From assembly GCA_006386115.1 (NCBI GenBank), contig VFIW01000132.1, positions 48,793 through 112,792 of the forward strand: a DNA stretch of 64,000 nt, given 5' to 3'. Numbering within the stretch: the stretch's first letter is position 1; each line of letters begins with the position of its first letter. Positions 53,340 through 62,271 of this stretch are shown here, piece by piece. The position numbers and the translations under genes were made by a program. The notes beneath the pieces are model-generated. The model was not told the origin of the DNA, did not search any database, and was given only the letters and a program-made list of their open reading frames with translations. Origin of the DNA: Globisporangium splendens (lineage: Eukaryota > Oomycota > Peronosporomycetes > Pythiales > Pythiaceae).

Positions 53340-53405
53340 ACTGCCACCAACGGATTGGGCACAGGGCTTCGCCCACGTGTGGGGGTTCAATTCCCCCTGG
53401 CAGTA
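53340..53405 (+). other. tRNA-like cloverleaf sequence, A-type TLS1, copy in A2
   Basis: Seven-pair acceptor ACTGCCA/TGGCAGT, D-like CCAA-CGGA-TTGG, and a perfect T-arm GGGGG-TTCAATT-CCCCC with a B-box. The T-arm is better paired than in A1. Confidence 0.6.
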
Positions 53406-53515
53406 TGATTCCCGTGCGTCAAGAGACACCCATCAACAGTGTGTACTTCGTTCTCAAGCCCATGGCTCGTACCTATAATTGCGTTCATGTGTATTTATGA
53501 AACAATGCGATTACC

Positions 53516-53587
53516 GCCCAAATGGCTCAACGCCAGTGCGAGGAACTTGATGGTCCTTGGGTGCTGGTTCAATTCCAGCCATGGGCA
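53516..53587 (+). other. tRNA-like sequence, A-type TLS2, copy in A2
   Basis: Acceptor GCCCA/TGGGC (five pairs), D-like TGGC-TCAAC-GCCA, hairpin CGAGGA/TCCTTG with a 9-nt loop, and T-arm GCTGG-TTCAATT-CCAGC. Here the acceptor pairing is better than in A1. Confidence 0.5.
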
Positions 53588-53658
53588 TAATGATTTAACG
53601 TTTGGTGCATGCCCTAGATTACCGGCGGTTACAGCGTGGCGAATAGGCATCTTTCCGG

Positions 53659-53726
53659 CCACACAGCTACGAGGTTAACATTGTTGTCCCGCAAGGAGGT
53701 TAAACTTTGTGTTCGATGCTGTGTGG
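53659..53726 (+). repeat. 9-bp inverted repeat around the shared A/B motif
   Basis: CCACACAGC (53659-53667) and GCTGTGTGG (53718-53726) are perfect inverted repeats. They enclose GTTAACATTGTTGT and GTTAAACTTTGTGT. The same arrangement is at 38819-38886 in A1. Confidence 0.7.
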
Positions 53727-53737
53727 TACAAGAGTTG

Positions 53738-54618
53738 CTAGCCTGAGCGTCTGCAACAAACCGAATGTTCACCATTCCTGATGGGCAAAATGTCTTGTGT
53801 AGACCTTGGAGCTGGATCAACGATGCTTCCAATTGCAACGCTTGCTTTGTATTTGCGAACGTAGCCGTCGAGCTTGCCGTCGTTGTGAAGCGCGCGTAGG
53901 TGCTTTAGCACTGAGCTGGCCCCTTTCGCGTGAATCCCCTGCGAGGCGAGAAAGACGAGCATCTCTCGCTCAGCGTCATTGCCGATCACCATGACACGAT
54001 CACGATAGTCGACCATGCGAGGATCGAGAGCGAAGTCGCCGTGCAAGAAGACCTTCATGAACGCAACGATATGGTTTGCCTCCGAGCGCTTCTTCCTGTC
54101 CTTCGAATCCCACAGCAGGGGTTCGCCAGCATACCAATCGAACCAAATCGACGAGAGATGAGTTGATGGCGCTTTCTTCCTTGGAACCGTGGCCGCTGTA
54201 CACACTGGAGTAGGCGCTTCAGTTCGCGATGCTTGAGCTTGTGCAGGATTGATCTTAGCCTCAAGCACTTCGAGGCGATTCACGAGGAGTCGGTTAGTTT
54301 CGAGTAACTCTCGAATGAGAGCAGCTTGGATTGTTGCACATGATTCTGCTGCTGGTTTTTCTTCTGCTTCTTGTGGCCTCTTGTTCTTGCAGGCTTCCTC
54401 CAGTGCCAACCCCCAACGTAGTAACTCGTCACGACGCACACCAACTTGCTCCGCACACACATCGACACGGCGAACGATCGGCGCGTTACCATTCAGTTCG
54501 CGTAACTGAGGGAAAGCGCGAATGAACCGCGAGGTGCACGCATCCAAGGCGCGCGGGCACATGTTCAACCGGGTATCCTGCATTCCGGAGCAGGTGTTGT
54601 ACAGGATCGTTTGGAAGG
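53738..54618 (-). pseudogene. Crypton tyrosine recombinase of A2, C-terminal part
   Basis: About 290 codons downstream of the retrotransposon insertion, from FQTILYNTCSGMQDTRLN to the normal stop. It includes WFDWYAGEPLLWDSKDRKK and LKHLRALHNDGKLDGYV. It is closely similar to the A1 copy, and continues at 62272 on the far side of the insertion. Confidence 0.8.
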
Positions 54619-54623
54619 CTCGT
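54619..54623 (+). repeat. target-site duplication CTCGT, left
   Basis: CTCGT precedes the 5' LTR here and follows the 3' LTR at 62267-62271. The uninterrupted site in A1 near 39777 reads TTCGT followed by the same ACACGAGC. Confidence 0.9.
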
Positions 54624-55277
54624 TGTAATGGGCTATACCTAGCCATTACATGAAGGTGGATCTGTTCCCAGATCTAGTGTGCCACACACCACCTTCAGTG
54701 TGCATTGTGGAGAGACAAATAACAAAGGGATTACAGTACGACAGTCCCCACATGCACATGTGACGTCATCCCATGACGTCACGAGCGTTCTCTGTGCTGA
54801 TCAGTGCAGAATGTTGTTCACATGTACTAATCAGTACAGAGTGATGACATCCATGTACTAATCAAGTACTGAGTGATGGTTCCTACTTGGGAAACTGCGT
54901 TGGTGATGAGACCAACGTGTCTCTGCCACCTAAAGTGAGTGGCTGTAGCCAATCACTTTGCAGGGAATTTTCCACGGGACTTCAAGTTCAAGCTTCTCGA
55001 AGATCTCGTGGGTTCAACCTCAGTGTACCCAAGGTTTATATATCATATTCATAGGTTTTATTGTGTATGTTTAGGTTTTAGTTATAAAACCTCTAGGAGC
55101 CCTTGGGGTTCATTTACAAGTAGCGACAGGAACCATAAGCATTTTTAATTCAGTTGCAATTTTACCCTCAAGCCGTCAAGTCGTCTTCTCTCCCTCCAAG
55201 TCGGGAGATCGCTTCCTCAAGTCGCACAAGCGTGTGTGCCGTGTTTTGGGGACTGTTGTAAACAGCGCCCCATTACA
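54624..55277 (+). repeat. 5' LTR
   Basis: Begins TGTAATGG and ends CCATTACA (perfect inverted termini). It carries TGACGTCA at 54761-54768 and 54774-54781, TATATAT near 55037, and two diverged copies of a CATGTACTAATCA-containing repeat around 54820-54870. Confidence 0.95.
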
Positions 55278-55279
55278 CC

Positions 55280-55297
55280 TGGTAGCACTTCGAGCGG
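55280..55297 (+). promoter_or_regulatory. primer-binding site
   Basis: TGGTAGCACTTCGAGCGG starts 2 nt after the 5' LTR. Its complement ends in CCA, as expected for pairing with a tRNA 3' end. I cannot name the tRNA from the sequence alone. Confidence 0.6.
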
Positions 55298-55381
55298 TCC
55301 TTCCAGCGACCAAGCCAAGAAAGGTTTGACGAAGCGGCTTTGAGCACTTCGCGCATTCCTGTCCAAGACCTACTTCTGTCT

Positions 55382-56437
55382 ATGTCTGAGAACATGGAAG
55401 GAGTAGATGTGCCACTCGGTCCAGCAGTACCGGAAACTGTCGAGTTGACGAATGAGTATTTTCCTCATTTGTCTTCTAATCAGTGATCGGCGCTGGAGCG
55501 GATGCGAAACGTCATCGGGGAGGCTGCTGTAATCAGCCTGCTACGATCGGCGTCTCCTGAAGACCAGAAGAACGCCGCGGTCAGTTTCATGCACCACGAG
55601 ATTATTGAATCTCGAAAGCAGGTCGCAACCCCTGTTTCGTCCTTCAGGACGGTGCCGCTGAAGCTGGATGTCTCTCCGTATCGTGGCGGAGAGAACGAAC
55701 CTCTTTCGAGATGGTTCGTCGAGTTGGATGCAGCTATCACTGCAAGACAACTGTGAGACCCAATGCAGCGAGTGTTGTTCGCGATGTCCAACCTTGCGGG
55801 TCGTGCAAAGAGCTGGACGTATGGCAAGCGTTTGTCGGATCCAAACTGCTTCTACAGCTACGAAGACTTCAAGGCAGAGCTCAAGGCAGCGTTTGAACCA
55901 CCGCAGAGTGAGTTCCGTGCGCGTGCCGAGTTCCTCAAGCTTCGCCAAGGCCGTTTCGATCTGCATTCGTATGCACAACGAGCGCGCTTCTTGGTCTCAA
56001 GCATCGTGGACGAGCCGATTGACGTTCCAACGCAAGTTGTGACGTTCGTGACGGGTCTGAACGACGGGCCAATCCGGAACCAATTGTTCCGTGAGTATCC
56101 CAAGACGCTGGACGAAGCCATCAGCCGTGCGATGCAAGAAGAGTTCAGCATCAAGCAAGCCAAGTTCCAAGGGTTTCCGTCAAGGCCACCAAGACAAGCG
56201 AATGTCGCGCACGATGGCCCAGAGCCGATGGACATCTCGTACATTTCCACGCCTGGAAATGGACGTCCTCACAACGATGGAAAATGTTTCCGTTGTGGGA
56301 AGTCGGGTCACTTCGCTCGGAACTGCAAAGTGTCTTTGCCTGACCGGCAAACGACACAGGGTTTGCGCTCGAACAACTACGGTCGCGGCCGTGGGTTCGA
56401 TCGTTCCCAACGTTCAAAAAACGGGAACGACCAGTAG
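55382..56437 (+). pseudogene. gag: gag, with two in-frame TGA codons
   Basis: One frame of 352 codons from ATG 55382 to the TAG at 56435. In-frame TGA codons interrupt it at 55484-55486 and 55754-55756. The readable parts contain the retrotransposon gag core (LAGRAKSWTYGKRL, YEDFKAELKAAFEP, GRFDLHSYAQRARFLV, TFVTGLNDGPIRNQLF) and a CCHC zinc knuckle CFRCGKSGHFARNC. Both stops are single-base events compatible with C-to-T changes. A ribosome would also meet the frameshift signal at 56416 just before the terminal stop. Confidence 0.85.
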
Positions 56438-56456
56438 GGGCGGGGCCTCCTACTGG
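56416..56456 (+). promoter_or_regulatory. -1 programmed ribosomal frameshift signal between gag and pol
   Basis: In the gag frame the heptamer A-AAA-AAC (56416-56422) is a classical slippery site. After an 8-nt spacer come perfect 8-bp inverted repeats CCAGTAGG (56431-56438) and CCTACTGG (56449-56456), enclosing a GC-rich 10-nt loop. The gag stop TAG (56435-56437) lies inside the first arm. Pol is open in exactly the -1 frame from here. Confidence 0.85.
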
Positions 56457-56472
56457 GCTCGAAAAGAGGACT

Positions 56473-59400
56473 GTGTTTGTGGATACACAGGACTCTGGCC
56501 CCAATGTGCATGATGCACATGCAGTTTCCACGAGGGAGAACAGTGTCAGTCAAACGCCAAGTTTGATCGTTCTCAAAGTTCATGTAGACGGTATTGCAAC
56601 GCCTCTACGTGCTTTGGTTGACACTGGTGCGTCGAACAACTTTGTTCGAAATGAAGTGATCGTCAGGCATAAAGTACCAATGCCTGATGCGAATGAAGAC
56701 AAGACGATGATTATCCGGTTGGCCAACGGGTCAACTGTGAAGATGCCGAAGCGAGTTGTACGCTTGGCGATGAAGTGTGAAGATTTCCGAGGTGAAGACG
56801 AGTTCATTTTACTCGACCTCGATGACAAGTTTGATCTGATCCTGGGAATGCCATGGTTGAAGCGTTATCAACCTAGCATTGACTGGATGAAGATGAAGAT
56901 CTCCGTTGACAAGTCGCACGATGCTGACTTGAGCTGTGTGACAACGGATGAAGTGGTGTGGGTTTACACATCTGTGGAAGAGATCCCAGATGACCCTCGT
57001 GATATTGCGGTGTGCGATGGCCCCCCATGTTCACGAGCGGTACCCATCTTGAAGAAGACTACTGGAGGTGGAGCAGTCAGGCGCCAGAAAAAGACTGTCT
57101 CCTTTGCCATCGACCCCATGGATGAGGCGATGTGCGTGGAAGAAATGAATGGGAAAAGAGCCGAAGAGCCATCCCGAGACAAGACGACCAAGAAAAAGAA
57201 GAAATTATCGTCAATTGTTGCAAGCGCAACGTGTGCCCCTGATCAAGGTACAAGTCAAGGTGACGAAGGAAGTGTCCAAGCAAGAGTCACTTCGAGTGAA
57301 TACGTGAACGTATTGGTCTACAATGAAGATGGTGACAGCAACGTAATGCGTCACATTGAAGTCGAAAATCCTCCAAGCTCAGTCGAAGAGTTGATTTCCT
57401 TGCCGTGGATGAGCAAGAAGACGCTGAAGCGTAGCCTAGCGAAAGGCGAAATTTCGCAAATTTGTGCGATCGTCGATGAAGTTGCCGACGATGTCATCAA
57501 CACTGCGGAAGTGTTCGATGAGAAGACACGGAAGGAAAGGTTCGAGGAGCAGTCATGGGACGCTCTCAAAACGAACCCCGTGTATGAACTTGTCAAGGAA
57601 TATGAGGACATATTCCCAGACAAGGTGCCGGACGAACTGCCATTCGATAGAGGCGTTCGTCACGAGATTGACATACTTCCTGGCACGAAGTATTGTATCA
57701 CACGGCAGTGGCCGTTGCCAAGAGAACAAGTCGTTGCGATCGACGAGTTCTTTGCGCAACGCGCTAAGGCTGGGCATGTGCGAGAGAGCAAGTCTCCACA
57801 TTGTAGCCCAACCTTCTGTGTGAAGAAGGCAACTGGTGGTTGGCGCATCGTTCACGCTTTCAACAAGCTGAACGACGCTACCATTCCAGCCCAAACTCCG
57901 GTTCCACGCAAGGATATGATCCTTGATGGAATGGTTGGCAGTACTGTCTTCAGTGCTATCGATCTGAAAGATGGATTCTATCAGATTCGAATGCGCGAAG
58001 ATGATGCACCACTAACCGCAGTGAGTACCCCGAGTGGTATGCTGTGGGAATGGTTAGTGATGCCACAGGGTTTGAAGAACGCTCCTGCGACTTTCAATAG
58101 GATGGTCACGAATTTACTTCGTCCATTGAGAGGGTTTGCACCGAGTTACTTTGACGATATATTCGTTCATAGTAAAACCACGGGTGAAAAGTCTGACGTT
58201 GATGTTCATCTTGACCATCTCCGTCAAGTCTTTCAGGTCATGCGTGAGAACAAGCTCTACGCTAACTTGAAGAAGTGCATATTCTTTGCACAAGAGATCC
58301 CCGTTCTCGGCTGCTTTGTGGGAAAGCATGGCGTTCGAGTTGATCCGGAGAAGGTCAAAGCTATTGACGATTGGCCTGTGCCTCAGAACGTCAAACAGCT
58401 ACGACAATGGTTGGGTCTGGCCAACTACTTGCACAAGTACACGCGCAATTATGCAGCGTTGGTGCAACCCCTCACACAGCTCCTGAAGAAGGACATTGAG
58501 TGGGAGTGGTCCAGTGACCATCAAATGGCATTTGCCGAAGTGAAGAGGAGTCTGCGAGAAGCTCCCGTGCTGGCAATTGCAAACCACGACAAGCCTTTTC
58601 ATGTGGTTTGCGATGCAAGCGACTATGCCATCGGTTGCGCGTTGATGCAACACGATGATGAGGGTCATGAGCGAGTTGTGTCGTATCAGTCACGACAACT
58701 CCGACCCGCAGAACGGAACTACCCAGTTCATGACAAAGAACTTCTGGCGATGAAGTATTCTTTGGTCAAGTTCCGTGTCTACCTGCTTGGCGAGGAGCGC
58801 TTTGCGATCTACACAGATCATGCGTCGCTGCGTACAGCGGTAAAGACTCCTCATTTGTCGCAAAGAATGGCGAGATGGTTCTCCTTCTTTGCAGAGTACA
58901 ACTTCGTTGTACACTACAAGCCAGGCAAGACGAACATCTTAGCCGATGCGCTGTCAAGACGTCCGGATTACGATCCGAAGACCAAGAGTGAAGACACAGA
59001 CGGAGCGTGTCGACTCTGTGAAGATGTTCAAGCGATCGTGGTGCAAGCAACGACTACAGTGCGAGAAGACATTATCGAAGGGTACAAGTCTGACGAAACA
59101 TGTCAGGACTTGTTGAAGTATTTCAAGGACCCTTCGGACAAAGCACTGCAGAGCTTGCCTGCTCGAACAAGGTCGCGAGTTCACCGCTTCCGAGTACACA
59201 ATGGGTTGTTGTACTATGCGGTTGAACAAGGGGATACAGCAAGGGTTGTTGTTCCCAATGACGAAGGTCTGCGTCATCGACTCTTGTACGAGTATCGTGA
59301 CAGTCCTTCGGGTGGCCATCTCGGACGTGAGAAAACGTTTCTCAGTCTTTCCCGGGATTACTACTGGCCACACATGTACAAGTGGGTTCGCAAGTATGTG

Positions 59401-61191
59401 AGGACTTGCGAGATCTGCCAACGAGTGAAACCTTCTGGTTCCACTCAGGCACCACTTCGTTCATTGGCTGTCCCATCAGACAGTTGGAAGTCTGTGAGTA
59501 TGGATTTCATATTCGGACTTCCGCGTGACAAACACGGACGCAATGGCATCCTTGTGTTTGTGGACCGATTCAGCAAGATGGTCCATCTTGCGCCGGTTTC
59601 GGACAAGATCTCAGCCGAAATGGCGGCCAAGGTCTTTGTAGACGTCGTATTCCGTCTGCATGGCCTGCCCGTTGAGATCGTGTCTGACCGTGACACTCGG
59701 TTTACGTCCAAGTTTTGGCGTGCACTGTTCGGACTTCTGGACACCAAGTTGTCCATGTCAACAGCGGCACATCCTGAAACGGATGGTCAAACTGAACGAG
59801 TGAATCGTGTCCTGGAAGACGTGTTGCGCAGTTATGCGACGTCTTTCAAAGAGTGGAGTGAGTTTCTCCCTCTTGCCGAGTTTGCGTTGAACAACTCCAC
59901 GCATGTCTCGACAGGTCACTCTCCATTTTATGTGAACTATGGCATTCATCCCCGAGTGCCTGCTTCCATAATGGGTGAGGTCTCTACCTTAAGTGGGGGA
60001 GGGACTCCGGCTAAAGGCAATAAGCCGCAGTCGTCGTATGACCTGAATGCTGTTGCCGAGTTAAAAGCGAATTTTGACTCGATGAAACCCCTCAACGACC
60101 TAACAAGTCGTGAGGAACAGCAAGTCGATGACTTTGTTGTGAGGAGACAAGCCGTTGTGAGGTTTGTTCGAGACGCAATCGCGAAGGCTCAGGATCTGCA
60201 AAAGGAACAAGCAGACAAGAGCGGAAGGAAGAACAAGCAAGTTTATAAGATCAATGATCTTGTATTACTTAGCACGGCGAACCTGCCTGAACATGCAGTG
60301 TCCAACTTGGGAAGCTCGAAGCTTCTGCCAAGGTTCATTGGACCGTTCAAGGTAGTGAAATGCAATGGTGATGCCTATACGCTAGACATACCTACACGCA
60401 TGCGTCTACACCCTACATTTTATGTGGGTAGACTAAAGCCTTACCTTCCAAGCGGATCAGCGGATCCTACGAGATCTTCCGCAAACGATCAAGCTGATCT
60501 TGAAGCTTCTCCACTTGATTGCGAAGAGCAAACAGCTCGTCGCTCTGGAGATTCTTCTCGGCGTACAAGAGTTGCAGGACGTCGAAGGACTGGTCCTTCA
60601 CCGACTCCAGCGCTTGAAGACGAGAATGGTACTCACCACGAAGTACCTCAAAAGCCGAACCTGCCTCTTCCACAGAGCGCAAAAGGCGATCGTGAGCCAA
60701 CTCACGAGACTTCTCGTTCTTCTGGAGTCGGACAAGTTCGCCCTGAACTTGTTGGAACCGTTCCTCGAAACGGGACTCCAAAGCCGAACACTGGGCACAA
60801 CCCTCTGTCGGGACATCGATCTTTGACTCATGATCGGCGACAAGGTTCTCGAGACTCTCGCAGCGTTCCTCAAGTGTCGAACAACGCTGCTGCAAAGCCT
60901 CGATTTGCCCACGATGAGCACTCTTCCACTTCCAGAGTCGCTCAATCGTTTTCTCGTTCAGCCCCACCCCCGTTGTTAGACTCTCAGGGAGAGCATCGCT
61001 GGGTGGTTGAGTCGATTGTTGATCACGAAGATCGACCGACTCATCGTCGAGGAAAGAAGCGGTTGAACCATCAACGCTTCTACAGAGTTCGGTGGCGTGG
61101 ATATCCACCGAGCTCGGACACGTGGGAACCACGTCAGACGATGGAGTCTGATGTTCCCGACGTGGTCCGCAGCTACGAGAACCGCTTGTAG
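56473..61191 (+). CDS. pol: pol polyprotein: protease, RT, RNase H, integrase, chromodomain
   Basis: Open for about 1572 codons from 56473, continuing upstream in frame to the shift site; there is no obvious independent ATG, so it is probably made as Gag-Pol. The protease has LVDTGASNNFV (about residue 49) and LILGMPW. RT has SAIDLKDGFYQIRM, MPQGLKNAPATF and YFDDIFVHS (near 559). RNase H has CDASDYAIGCALMQ and YTDHASL, and ends in ADALSRRPDY. Integrase has a zinc region (GGHLGREKT and CEICQRVK), core residues in SMDFIFGLP, IVSDRDTRFTS and HPETDGQTERVNRVLED, and a GPF-containing module near 60340. A linker of about 180 residues precedes the chromodomain at 1511-1572 (FYRVRWRGYPPSSDTWEP). All catalytic residues appear intact. 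Confidence 0.95.
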   Translation: MFVDTQDSGPNVHDAHAVSTRENSVSQTPSLIVLKVHVDGIATPLRALVDTGASNNFVRNEVIVRHKVPMPDANEDKTMIIRLANGSTVKMPKRVVRLAMKCEDFRGEDEFILLDLDDKFDLILGMPWLKRYQPSIDWMKMKISVDKSHDADLSCVTTDEVVWVYTSVEEIPDDPRDIAVCDGPPCSRAVPILKKTTGGGAVRRQKKTVSFAIDPMDEAMCVEEMNGKRAEEPSRDKTTKKKKKLSSIVASATCAPDQGTSQGDEGSVQARVTSSEYVNVLVYNEDGDSNVMRHIEVENPPSSVEELISLPWMSKKTLKRSLAKGEISQICAIVDEVADDVINTAEVFDEKTRKERFEEQSWDALKTNPVYELVKEYEDIFPDKVPDELPFDRGVRHEIDILPGTKYCITRQWPLPREQVVAIDEFFAQRAKAGHVRESKSPHCSPTFCVKKATGGWRIVHAFNKLNDATIPAQTPVPRKDMILDGMVGSTVFSAIDLKDGFYQIRMREDDAPLTAVSTPSGMLWEWLVMPQGLKNAPATFNRMVTNLLRPLRGFAPSYFDDIFVHSKTTGEKSDVDVHLDHLRQVFQVMRENKLYANLKKCIFFAQEIPVLGCFVGKHGVRVDPEKVKAIDDWPVPQNVKQLRQWLGLANYLHKYTRNYAALVQPLTQLLKKDIEWEWSSDHQMAFAEVKRSLREAPVLAIANHDKPFHVVCDASDYAIGCALMQHDDEGHERVVSYQSRQLRPAERNYPVHDKELLAMKYSLVKFRVYLLGEERFAIYTDHASLRTAVKTPHLSQRMARWFSFFAEYNFVVHYKPGKTNILADALSRRPDYDPKTKSEDTDGACRLCEDVQAIVVQATTTVREDIIEGYKSDETCQDLLKYFKDPSDKALQSLPARTRSRVHRFRVHNGLLYYAVEQGDTARVVVPNDEGLRHRLLYEYRDSPSGGHLGREKTFLSLSRDYYWPHMYKWVRKYVRTCEICQRVKPSGSTQAPLRSLAVPSDSWKSVSMDFIFGLPRDKHGRNGILVFVDRFSKMVHLAPVSDKISAEMAAKVFVDVVFRLHGLPVEIVSDRDTRFTSKFWRALFGLLDTKLSMSTAAHPETDGQTERVNRVLEDVLRSYATSFKEWSEFLPLAEFALNNSTHVSTGHSPFYVNYGIHPRVPASIMGEVSTLSGGGTPAKGNKPQSSYDLNAVAELKANFDSMKPLNDLTSREEQQVDDFVVRRQAVVRFVRDAIAKAQDLQKEQADKSGRKNKQVYKINDLVLLSTANLPEHAVSNLGSSKLLPRFIGPFKVVKCNGDAYTLDIPTRMRLHPTFYVGRLKPYLPSGSADPTRSSANDQADLEASPLDCEEQTARRSGDSSRRTRVAGRRRTGPSPTPALEDENGTHHEVPQKPNLPLPQSAKGDREPTHETSRSSGVGQVRPELVGTVPRNGTPKPNTGHNPLSGHRSLTHDRRQGSRDSRSVPQVSNNAAAKPRFAHDEHSSTSRVAQSFSRSAPPPLLDSQGEHRWVVESIVDHEDRPTHRRGKKRLNHQRFYRVRWRGYPPSSDTWEPRQTMESDVPDVVRSYENRL

Positions 61192-61537
61192 CGTCGCCAG
61201 GGGCGACACTACGACGACCAGAGCTGGGATTCGCTCTGTCGTCAGCAGGAGTTCTTCTTTCGGCACGAGCGTTGCCACGACGAAGAAGACGCTCCATCTT
61301 GTTCTCGTTCTCAAGACGAACGAATGTTCGCCATGAGTCTCTCTGGGCTGCGATGTGTTGGTTCGGATCATCGCGATCGTTGATCCGACGCCAACTGAAG
61401 AACCGCTCCTTGTAGAACTCGAGATCCCCCTTCTTCTTCAGAATGGAGGATACGTCGAAGAGTTCTGGAGCTGCCTGCTGTCGCTTGGACAACGGACGTT
61501 CTTCACCTTGGTTCACTTGGTCACTTGGTCGCTTCAT
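60467..61537 (-). CDS. antisense ORF with coiled coil, opposite the 3' end of pol
   Basis: Open for 389 codons from an ATG inside the 3' LTR (61636), or 356 aa from ATG 61537 (MKRPSDQVNQG). The N-terminal part is charged and folded-looking (SILKKKGDLEFYKERFFSWRRI, AQRDSWRTFVRLENENKMERLL). The middle is Ser/Arg-rich. The C-terminal 150 residues have strong heptad character: QIEALQQRCSTLEERCESLE, SRFEERFQQVQGELVRLQ and LFALRNQVEKLQDQLDRL. The sense strand here encodes the disordered linker of pol and the chromodomain. No homologue is recognised; plant Ty3/gypsy elements are known to carry antisense ORFs near the 3' LTR, which makes a real gene plausible. Confidence 0.6.
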   Translation of the reverse strand: MKRPSDQVNQGEERPLSKRQQAAPELFDVSSILKKKGDLEFYKERFFSWRRINDRDDPNQHIAAQRDSWRTFVRLENENKMERLLRRGNARAERRTPADDRANPSSGRRSVAPGDATSGSRSCGPRREHQTPSSDVVPTCPSSVDIHATELCRSVDGSTASFLDDESVDLRDQQSTQPPSDALPESLTTGVGLNEKTIERLWKWKSAHRGQIEALQQRCSTLEERCESLENLVADHESKIDVPTEGCAQCSALESRFEERFQQVQGELVRLQKNEKSRELAHDRLLRSVEEAGSAFEVLRGEYHSRLQALESVKDQSFDVLQLLYAEKNLQSDELFALRNQVEKLQDQLDRLRKIS

Positions 61538-61600
61538 GGCCGATTGGAAAGTGAACTGCTCCGAAAGGTCTGCAAAAGTACGCAAGGTACTTGTGACTTT

Positions 61601-61613
61601 AAGGAGGGGATGA
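61601..61613 (+). promoter_or_regulatory. polypurine tract
   Basis: AAGGAGGGGATGA directly precedes the 3' LTR, the expected plus-strand priming site. Confidence 0.8.
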
Positions 61614-62266
61614 TGTAATGGGCTATACCTAGCCATTACATGAAGGTGGATCTGTTCCCAGATCTAGTGTGCCACACACCACCTTCAGTGTGCATTGTGG
61701 AGAGACAATTAACAAAGGGATTACAGTACGACAGTCCCCACATGCACATGTGACGTCATCCCATGACGTCACGAGCGCTCTCTGTGCTGATCAGGGCAGA
61801 ATGTTGTTCACATGTACTAATCAGTACAGAGTGATGACATCCATGTACTAATCAAGTACTGAGTGATGGTTCCTACTTGGGAAACTGCACTGGTGATGAG
61901 ACCAACGTGTCTCTGCCACCTAAAGTGAGTGGCTGTAGCCAATCACTTTGCAGGGAATTTTCCACGGAACTTCAAGTTCAAGCTTCTCGAAGATCTCGTG
62001 GGTTCAACCTCAGTGTACCCAAGGTTTTATATATCAGATTCATAGGTTTTATTGTGTATGTTTAGGTTTAGTTATAAAACCTCTAGGAGCCCTTGGGGTT
62101 CATTTGTAAGTAGCGACAGGAACCATAAGCATTTTAATTCAGTTGCAATTTTACCCTCAAGTACTCAAGTCGTCTTCTCTCCCTCCAAGTCGGGAGATCG
62201 CTTCCTCAAGTCGCACAAGCGTGTGTGCCGTGTTTTGGGGACTGTTTGGAACAGCGCCCCATTACA
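61614..62266 (+). repeat. 3' LTR
   Basis: Same termini as the 5' LTR. TGACGTCA at 61751-61758 and 61764-61771. Followed by the duplication CTCGT (62267-62271). Confidence 0.95.
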
Positions 62267-62271
62267 CTCGT

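Larger units (their letters stand above)
54624..62266 (+). mobile_element. Ty3/gypsy LTR retrotransposon (chromovirus), full length
   Basis: 7643 bp with 5' LTR 54624-55277, 3' LTR 61614-62266 and a 5-bp target duplication. It has a primer-binding site at 55280, polypurine tract AAGGAGGGGATGA at 61601-61613, gag, a -1 frameshift signal, and pol in the order protease, RT, RNase H, integrase, chromodomain. Integrase after RNase H and the C-terminal chromodomain place it in the chromovirus branch of Metaviridae. The two LTRs differ at roughly 15-20 positions by eye, so the insertion is not recent. Gag carries two stops; pol is fully open. Confidence 0.95.
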
